A stretch of DNA of 10,761 nt from Clostridiales bacterium (GTDB lineage: Bacteria > Bacillota_A > Clostridia > Oscillospirales > Oscillospiraceae), in the NCBI GenBank assembly GCA_019410105.1, contig DXTB01000028.1, forward strand, positions 2,977 to 13,737, given 5' to 3'. Under the pieces are notes generated by a model. That model was given only the letters and a program-made list of their open reading frames with translations. It did no database searches and had not been told where the DNA came from. The stretch's first letter is position 1. Each line of letters begins with the position of its first letter. Shown here in pieces: positions 5,626 to 10,761 of this stretch. The position numbers and the translations under genes were made by a program.

Positions 5626-7453
5626 AGCACAGAAAAAGCGGAAAAAGCCGGTGGAAAAACCGGTGGAGACGCACCAGCCCAAGGACTTCCTGGACCTGAT
5701 CGCCCCAGCAGCCGTGAAGTTCAACACGGACTCCTACGTGCTGGGCGGCCTGTACCGCTGTGTCCTGGCCCTCCGGGGTTACCCCGCCGTCACCGAGGAG
5801 CTGGCCCTGCTCTCCCACATCTGCAACCGGGCCGGCGTCACCCTCCATCTCTATGCCCGCCAGGTGACAACGGCGGAGGAGGACGCCATCTACCACAAGG
5901 CCGTCAACAAGAACCGGCTGGACCGGAGCAGCCAGGACAACCTGAAGCGGAGTGTCACGGCGGAGGCCAACCTCCAGGATGTGGCCGCCATCATTGCCGG
6001 CGCCCGGAAGAACCGGGAGCCCCTCATCCACTGCGCCGTGTTCCTGGAGCTGGCCGCCCAAACCCCCGAGGAGCTGCGGCTGCTGCGGGACGAGGTGGGC
6101 GCCGAGCTCACCCGGGCCAAGCTCAGTGCAGACCCCCTGCTCCTCCGCCAGCGGGAGGGCTTCCTCTCCGCCAACCCGGCGGGGCGGAACGCCCTGGGCG
6201 CCCAGTTTGAGCGGGTGCTGCCCGCCAGCTCCACCGCCAACCTGTACCCCATCAACTACTCCGGCCGCAGCGATCCTCACGGGTTTTACATCGGCAATGA
6301 CCACTATGGTGCGGACATCCTGCTGGATCTGGACCGCCGCACACCGGACAAGACCAATTCCAGCGTGCTCATCCTGGGCAACTCCGGCGAGGGCAAGAGC
6401 TACCTGCTCAAGCTGCTCATCTGCAACCTGCTGGAGAGCGGCAAGACGGTGATCTGCTTAGACCCGGAAAATGAGCTGCACTATCTCTGCGGCAGGTTAG
6501 GCGGCTGTTACGCAGACCTCATGGGCGGGCAGTTCCGTATCAACTTTTTGGAGGCCAAGCGGTGGGATGTGGATGGAGAGGACAATCTAGACACGCCAGA
6601 GGCATTCCGGCAGAAATCTCCCCTGTCCCAGCACATCTCCTTCCTCAAGGACTTTTTCCGGGCCTACAAGCCCTTCACCCATCAACAGGTGGATACCCTG
6701 GAGCTGATGCTGGAGCAGCTGTACCGGAAATGGGGCATTTCGGACAAGGCGGACTTCTCTGCCATGGGGCCGGAGGACTGGCCCATTGCGGAGGATCTGT
6801 ACGCCGTCCTGGAGGACGCCTACGAGCACTATGACCGGGAGGACAGCCCTCTGTATCCCAGGGAGCTGCTGCGGGAGCTCCTGCTGGGGCTCCACTCCAT
6901 GTGCCGGGGGGCGGAGAGCGTCTACTTCAACGGCCGCACGAACATCACCAGCGCTAGGTTTCTGGTGTTTGGCGTCAAGGACCTGATCCATGCCAACTCC
7001 TCCGTCAAGGACGCCCTGCTGTTCAACCTGCTGTCCTACCTCAGCGACCAGCTCCTTACCAAAGGCAACACCGTGGCCGCCCTGGACGAGCTCTACCTCT
7101 GGCTGTCCAACCTGACCACCATTGAGTACATCCGCAACTGCCTCAAGCGGGTGCGAAAGCGCAATTCCGCCCTGATCCTATCCAGTCAAAATCTGGAGGA
7201 TTTTGACATCCAGGGGGTACGGGAGCTGACCCGGCCCCTATTTGCCATCCCCACACACCAGTTCCTCTTCCATGGTGGCAAGGTGGACAAGAAGTTCTAC
7301 ATGGACAACCTGCAACTGGAAAGTGCCGAGTACGACCTGATCAGTTCCCCCAATAACGGTGTCTGCCTGTTCAAATCCGGTGCGGACCGCAACCTGCTGG
7401 ACGTCCACGCCCCGCCCCACAAGCATGCACTGATCACAGGAGGCGGAGGATAA
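5618..7453 (+). CDS. virB4: VirB4/TraE-family conjugation ATPase
   Basis: A 611-residue cytoplasmic ATPase that powers assembly and DNA export by the type IV secretion channel. The Walker A motif is GNSGEGKS (254-261) and is followed by the VirB4-typical LDPENEL (281-287). Walker B is VAALDELYLWLS (486-497, Asp490 and Glu491). A later SSQ sensor-like motif lies in ILSSQNLEDF (520-529). The N-terminus is Lys/Pro-rich with a short KPVE duplication encoded by a 12-base near-repeat (about 5645-5668). The protein is at the short end for VirB4, consistent with the preceding gene supplying the N-terminal domain. The start overlaps that gene by eight bases. The stop and the next ATG share one base (TAATG), with GGAGGCGGAGGA just upstream serving the next gene. 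Confidence 0.95.
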   Translation: MAKAQKKRKKPVEKPVETHQPKDFLDLIAPAAVKFNTDSYVLGGLYRCVLALRGYPAVTEELALLSHICNRAGVTLHLYARQVTTAEEDAIYHKAVNKNRLDRSSQDNLKRSVTAEANLQDVAAIIAGARKNREPLIHCAVFLELAAQTPEELRLLRDEVGAELTRAKLSADPLLLRQREGFLSANPAGRNALGAQFERVLPASSTANLYPINYSGRSDPHGFYIGNDHYGADILLDLDRRTPDKTNSSVLILGNSGEGKSYLLKLLICNLLESGKTVICLDPENELHYLCGRLGGCYADLMGGQFRINFLEAKRWDVDGEDNLDTPEAFRQKSPLSQHISFLKDFFRAYKPFTHQQVDTLELMLEQLYRKWGISDKADFSAMGPEDWPIAEDLYAVLEDAYEHYDREDSPLYPRELLRELLLGLHSMCRGAESVYFNGRTNITSARFLVFGVKDLIHANSSVKDALLFNLLSYLSDQLLTKGNTVAALDELYLWLSNLTTIEYIRNCLKRVRKRNSALILSSQNLEDFDIQGVRELTRPLFAIPTHQFLFHGGKVDKKFYMDNLQLESAEYDLISSPNNGVCLFKSGADRNLLDVHAPPHKHALITGGGG

Positions 7454-8535
7454 TGGCCGCTCCAGCCCTGGTGCTCAAGGCTGCTGCATCTATTCTCGCC
7501 AATGAAAAGAGCCGGAAGGCCGTGGGGTGGGTGCTGATAGCCGTACTCTCTCCCATCATTCTCCTTCTGGCCTTCTTCTGCACCACCTTCTCAGGTGGGG
7601 CGGAACACAACCGCACTGTGGCGGATCTGTGCTTTCACGGCGGGGCCGTCCCGGAGGGCACCCCGGAGGAGTATCAGGCATACATCCAGGAGATGCGGGA
7701 CAGCTTTGTCCTGCTGGATGCCGCCATGCAGACCGTAGAGGGGCAGATGGAGGACGGGGACGGCCTGGATGATGTCCGAGTCAAGGCGGTGTTCTTCGCT
7801 CTGTACTTCGGCGCGGATGACCCGGCGGCCCACGCCGGGCAGGCCTTTGTGGATTGCTTTGTCACCTATGAGGAGCGCACCCGCACGGTGACCACTGTGG
7901 ATGAGGAGGGGAATGAGGTGGAGACCCATGAGACCTATACCGTGGCCGTCTCAATCTCAGATTTCCAGCAGGTCTGGCAAAACATCCGGCATCTTACCGG
8001 AGCGGAAGCCACACCGGAACAGCAGGCCAACGCGGACAGCGTTTACAATGTCGTGAAGTACGGTGCATCTACTGGAACGGAGGGCTGGATCCCCGGCACC
8101 GACGTGCCCTTCATCGGGGCGGACGGCTTCTGCTCCCCCATTGGGGCGGGCTGGGAGAGCCGGGTCACCTCGGAGTTTGGCTACCGGAGGGACCCCTTCA
8201 CCGGGGAGACCCGGGGTCATACCGGCATGGATTTGGCGGTACCCACCGGCACCCCCGTCCGGGCCGCCCTGCCCGGCACCGTCACCGCCGCCCAGTACCA
8301 CAGCAGCTACGGCTACTATGTGATGATCGACCATGGTAACGGCCTGTCCACTCTCTACGCCCACAACTCTCAACTGCTGGTGCGGGTGGGCCAAACGGTG
8401 GAGGCCGGCGACATCGTATCTCTGTCCGGCAGCACCGGCCGATCCACCGGCCCCCACCTCCACTTCGAGGTGCGGGTCAGCGGACAGAGAACAAACCCCA
8501 GATACTACCTGCCAACCACATCATACGAGGAGTGA
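7453..8535 (+). CDS. Membrane-anchored M23 (LytM-type) peptidase, CD1108-like
   Basis: A 360-residue cell-wall hydrolase expected to open peptidoglycan locally for the conjugation channel. A single membrane helix lies at about 24-46 (AVGWVLIAVLSPIILLLAFF). It is followed by a conserved extracellular region (50-200) containing DDVRVKAVFFALYFG and FVDCFVTYEERTRTV, typical of CD1108-like mobile-element proteins. The catalytic M23 domain is about 225-350. Zinc ligands appear complete: HTGMD (His256, Asp260) and HLHFE (His335, His337). His304 in LYAH is the likely additional catalytic residue. There is no lysozyme-like or NlpC/P60 domain, unlike two-domain relatives such as Tn916 Orf14. The gene shares one base with virB4, implying coupled translation. 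Confidence 0.9.
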   Translation: MAAPALVLKAAASILANEKSRKAVGWVLIAVLSPIILLLAFFCTTFSGGAEHNRTVADLCFHGGAVPEGTPEEYQAYIQEMRDSFVLLDAAMQTVEGQMEDGDGLDDVRVKAVFFALYFGADDPAAHAGQAFVDCFVTYEERTRTVTTVDEEGNEVETHETYTVAVSISDFQQVWQNIRHLTGAEATPEQQANADSVYNVVKYGASTGTEGWIPGTDVPFIGADGFCSPIGAGWESRVTSEFGYRRDPFTGETRGHTGMDLAVPTGTPVRAALPGTVTAAQYHSSYGYYVMIDHGNGLSTLYAHNSQLLVRVGQTVEAGDIVSLSGSTGRSTGPHLHFEVRVSGQRTNPRYYLPTTSYEE

Positions 8536-8541
8536 GAGAAT

Positions 8542-9141
8542 ATGAACTCAATCCAGAATACGGCTTGCCTTATTGCCGCCTATGAAACGGCGGCGGGGCT
8601 GCCGGACAACGAACGGATCACCCGGACAGATGGTACATGGAGGCCGGGGGTGACGGAGCAGCAGGCGGCGTCACTTTACCGGCAGGCACAGGCCCTGCTG
8701 GCTCCGGAGACCAAGCTGCTCTCCACAAGCCGCGAGTCACTGATCGACCAGATGCGGGACGCTTTGCTGTCCAGGGAGCTGTCCGTGGGAGACACGGTGC
8801 TCTTTGCCGCCACAGAACCCTATGGCGGTCCTGGAGACTTTGCCCTCCGTGGCGGCGTCATCCAGTCCATTGACCCGGAACGCAAAACCTGCTCCGTACA
8901 GGGACGTTTTTTCCCGATGGACGACGTCCCTCTCCACTATGTGCTGGGGAGCTATGACCGCAGCGTTTCAGAGGAACACTACGGCTTCCCACACATCCGC
9001 CCTCTGCTGGGGGAACACCCTGAGCTGGCGGAGCGGTATCTGCGTGAAGCAGAGGCCCGGTGGAACACCCTATGCGGGCAGCCTGCAGTTTCATCCGAGG
9101 TTCCGAAAAACACAATGCAGGCGATGGGAGGCATGAGCTGA
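8542..9141 (+). CDS. Unrecognised ICE protein, 199 aa
   Basis: I do not recognise this protein. It looks soluble, with no signal peptide or membrane segment. Residues 1-75 are helical (CLIAAYETAAG, then EQQAASLYRQAQALL). Residues 79-138 form a strand-rich core (LSVGDTVLFAA, FALRGGVIQSIDPERKTCSVQG, PMDDVPLHYVLGSYD) that looks like a small barrel. Residues 150-180 are a helical tail (PELAERYLREAEARWNTL). It starts six bases after the peptidase stop, with GAGGAG and GAGAG just upstream, so it belongs to the same operon. A cytoplasmic accessory role is all the context suggests. Confidence 0.7.
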   Translation: MNSIQNTACLIAAYETAAGLPDNERITRTDGTWRPGVTEQQAASLYRQAQALLAPETKLLSTSRESLIDQMRDALLSRELSVGDTVLFAATEPYGGPGDFALRGGVIQSIDPERKTCSVQGRFFPMDDVPLHYVLGSYDRSVSEEHYGFPHIRPLLGEHPELAERYLREAEARWNTLCGQPAVSSEVPKNTMQAMGGMS

Positions 9142-9143
9142 CT

Positions 9144-9404
9144 ATGGAAAAAACAGAACTGACGGTGAGCATGGAACCGGAGCGGCTGGACGCGCTCCGG
9201 TATTTTCTGGCCGCTAAGAACAAGCGCACACCCCAGAAGGAGCTCCAGCGGGCGCTGGAGGAGCTGTACGAGGCCTATGTACCGGCGGAGACCCGGGCCT
9301 ACCTGGACGCCCGGTGCCGGCCGGACCGGGACAGGCGTCGGCGGCCGGCGGCATCCAAGGCTACACAGATGCAGAAGGAGGAAGCGACAGATGGAGACCA
9401 TTGA
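9144..9404 (+). CDS. Small ribbon-helix-helix-like protein with basic tail
   Basis: An 86-residue protein starting with TELTVSMEPERLDALRYFLAAKN, a strand followed by a helix. A second helix (QKELQRALEELYEAYV) follows, and then a strongly basic tail (RCRPDRDRRRRPAASKA). The front half fits a ribbon-helix-helix-like fold and resembles small ICE proteins grouped as DUF6103, though I cannot confirm that family. DNA binding is plausible from fold and charge. It starts two bases after the previous stop, within GGAGGCATGAGCTG. Its end overlaps the next gene by 14 bases. Confidence 0.65.
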   Translation: MEKTELTVSMEPERLDALRYFLAAKNKRTPQKELQRALEELYEAYVPAETRAYLDARCRPDRDRRRRPAASKATQMQKEEATDGDH

Positions 9405-10749
9405 ACTGAGCGGCCGCACTGGACAGGAGGTCTATGAGGAGCTGAAGCACCGGTTGGAGGGCATGGGCTATCTGCCGGACGAGTATTTTCTGCTGGACGC
9501 CGACTGGGAGGACAGAAGGGTGATCCCCAGGAATGCGGATCTCTTCTGCACTACGGACTACGGGGACAGCGAGGGGATTTACCTGGATGTGTACCTGAAG
9601 TGGTACGGGGAGGACGGCAAGCCTGTGATCAAAAGCTTCGCCACGGGCAAGACCCTGGGCGAGAGCGGCTCCGACATGGACCGGATGTTCCTCATCTCCT
9701 CCGCCATTACCAAGGCGTTTCACGGTGAGCAAGGTGCCTATGCCAGATACCGGCAGATGGAAGACAGCACGAAAGCGGAGGGCGTGGTGCTCCATCTCAG
9801 TCCGAAGGAGCAACGGGTACTCATGGATGCGCTGCTGGAACAGCGGATGCGGCAGGAGGCACAGATGACGAATACGGAGCAGCTCCTGCGCCGTATGACC
9901 GGCAGCATCACCGCCTATATGGACGAGGTGGGCGCCCGCCCCCTGCGCATGAGCACGGCGGACCGGGCGGTGCTGGCCATCCGGGATGGGGAGCTCTATG
10001 CGTTTTCCTCCCTGGCAGTTCAGATCACGAAGCCGGAAGAGCGGGGCAGCCTGCTGGCCGCAGCGGCAGGCAGGCCAGGCCCAGTGGGCAAACGGATGGC
10101 CAGACTGATGCTTGGGACAAAGTCACCCTACCCGGAGGACGTCTGGTTGGATGCCTGCAAACGGGCGGTGGACACCGGGGATCTCCAGCGGGTGCAGATG
10201 ATGCTGGATCAGACAATGGACAAGGTGGCCAATCCGTCCCCCGCCCTGCCCGGTGAGGTGCTCCGGTACGCCTTCGGGCAGAACCGCGCCATGGCCAGAG
10301 AGCTTATCCGCTGGGCCACGCCGGAGCAGGTTGCCGCCGCACCCTCCAGGCTGCTGTGCGGCGCCGCCTATGCCCATGATCTGCCCATGCTCACGGAGCT
10401 GCGCCAAAAGGGCCTCCAGCCGGGTGACCAGGCCGCCCCCCTGCTGCGCCCTCTGCTCGCTGCATACGACGAGCAGAGGGTAGCACATCTGCTAAGGGAC
10501 AGCCTGCGGGTGCAGCCGGAGGACTATGAGGCGATGAACGTGTGTCTGCGGGCGCAGGCGCAGGCGGCGGCGGAAGCCCTGCTGGAGCGGGGTATGAAGC
10601 TGGACGGCTACCTGGCGTGGGCGGCAAAACAGGACGTCCTTCTGGACACGCAGGCCCAGGAGATCCTGGACTGCCTGGCGGAACAGCAGGCCCAGGTAAA
10701 CAGCGTGCCGGAGCAGAATGGGCCTGTACTGGGAGGGATGAGCCTGTGA
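9391..10749 (+). CDS. Conserved ICE protein with helical-repeat C-terminus, 452 aa
   Basis: I do not recognise a named family. The N-terminal part (1-150) is a mixed fold with conserved-looking blocks (GRTGQEVYEELKHRLEGMGY, FCTTDYGDSEGIYLDVYLKW, SFATGKTLGESGSDMDRMFL). It resembles accessory proteins found after the transfer genes of Clostridia ICEs. Residues 130-240 are largely helical. Residues 250-405 look like paired-helix repeats of roughly 33 residues (WLDACKRAVDTGDLQRVQMMLD, LCGAAYAHDLPMLTELRQKG, LLAAYDEQRVAHLLRD, AAAEALLERGMKLDG), similar to ankyrin or related alpha repeats. A cytoplasmic protein-binding role is inferred. The start at 9391 was chosen because AAGGAGGA lies just upstream. 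A longer open frame from 9277 runs through the coding region of the previous gene and was rejected. Confidence 0.75.
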   Translation: METIELSGRTGQEVYEELKHRLEGMGYLPDEYFLLDADWEDRRVIPRNADLFCTTDYGDSEGIYLDVYLKWYGEDGKPVIKSFATGKTLGESGSDMDRMFLISSAITKAFHGEQGAYARYRQMEDSTKAEGVVLHLSPKEQRVLMDALLEQRMRQEAQMTNTEQLLRRMTGSITAYMDEVGARPLRMSTADRAVLAIRDGELYAFSSLAVQITKPEERGSLLAAAAGRPGPVGKRMARLMLGTKSPYPEDVWLDACKRAVDTGDLQRVQMMLDQTMDKVANPSPALPGEVLRYAFGQNRAMARELIRWATPEQVAAAPSRLLCGAAYAHDLPMLTELRQKGLQPGDQAAPLLRPLLAAYDEQRVAHLLRDSLRVQPEDYEAMNVCLRAQAQAAAEALLERGMKLDGYLAWAAKQDVLLDTQAQEILDCLAEQQAQVNSVPEQNGPVLGGMSL

Positions 10750-10761
10750 GTGTTCCCGTAC
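10746..10761 (+). CDS. Possible start of the next operon gene (GTG)
   Basis: A GTG at 10746 overlaps the preceding TGA as GTGA. GGGAGGGA (10731-10738) lies at suitable distance upstream. Only five codons (VSVPV) are visible before the window ends, so nothing can be said about the product. Confidence 0.35.

Larger units (their letters stand above)
1..10761 (+). mobile_element. Part of an ICE/conjugative transposon transfer module
   Basis: All supported genes run on the + strand with overlapping or closely spaced ends. They include the marker set of a Gram-positive conjugative type IV secretion system: VirB2-like, VirB6/TrbL-like, VirB3/PrgI-like, VirB4 ATPase, M23 peptidase and a Cna-B surface protein. 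The order resembles CTn4-type elements (CD1107-CD1112-like families) as I remember them. No integrase, relaxase, coupling protein or attachment site lies in this window, so the element's borders and type cannot be read here. A conjugative plasmid is the alternative. Confidence 0.85.

Noticed and set aside
5645..5668. 12-base tandem near-repeat in the 5' end of virB4
   Set aside because: It encodes only a KPVE duplication in a Lys/Pro-rich leader and is too short to be called a repeat element.
5570..6304. Long - strand open frame opposite the start of virB4
   Set aside because: Antisense shadow of a clear VirB4 reading frame, with low-complexity Gly/Val/Leu composition and no recognisable domain.
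9277..9390. Longer start for the 452-aa protein
   Set aside because: It would lie entirely over the preceding gene with an Arg/Pro-rich shadow sequence. The ATG at 9391 has AAGGAGGA upstream.

Overview
The window reads as part of the transfer module of an integrative conjugative element (ICE) from a GC-rich, Gram-positive gut-type Clostridia, most likely Oscillospiraceae-like. This is inferred from the GC-rich sequence, the AGGAGG-type ribosome sites, the sortase-like LPRTG motif and the gene order: Cna-B surface protein, VirB2-like pilin, VirB6/TrbL, VirB3/PrgI, VirB4, M23 peptidase. That order matches the CTn4-type (CD1107-CD1112-like) elements of Clostridioides. I see no rRNA, tRNA, CRISPR array, insertion sequence or attachment site. 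Every supported gene is on the + strand, and no gap without a gene exceeds about 110 bases.

Left part (1-2648): the 3' end of a multi-repeat Cna-B protein that stops exactly at LPRTGY, a hairpin, a 113-residue VirB2-like protein with a signal peptide and two membrane helices, and a 295-residue polytopic VirB6/TrbL-like channel protein.

Middle (2645-4722): a cargo/regulatory segment. The stop of the VirB6 gene overlaps (ATGA) the start of a C5-cytosine DNA methyltransferase. The methyltransferase is encoded in two different, overlapping reading frames. The first (254 aa) carries motifs I-VIII including the catalytic PCQ. The second (404 aa) starts 449 bases before the first one ends, has its own AAAGGAG ribosome site, and carries the target-recognition region and motifs IX-X. 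Next comes a tandem ribbon-helix-helix-like protein with a strong in-frame internal start, and then a terminator-like hairpin.

Right part (4782-10761): a tightly packed block, mostly overlapping by 1-14 bases, that resumes the secretion machinery. It holds a VirB3/PrgI-like protein, a 194-aa protein that may be a detached VirB4 N-terminal domain, the VirB4 ATPase, a membrane-anchored M23 peptidase, an unrecognised 199-aa protein, a small ribbon-helix-helix-like protein, a 452-aa two-part protein and the possible first codons of another gene.

Together the genes would build a Gram-positive type IV secretion channel: ATPase, inner-membrane channel, pilin-like subunit, wall hydrolase and surface adhesin. 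The methyltransferase may protect or mark the element's DNA. The most interesting object is the two-frame methyltransferase, where one DNA stretch appears to encode conserved motifs of two different proteins.
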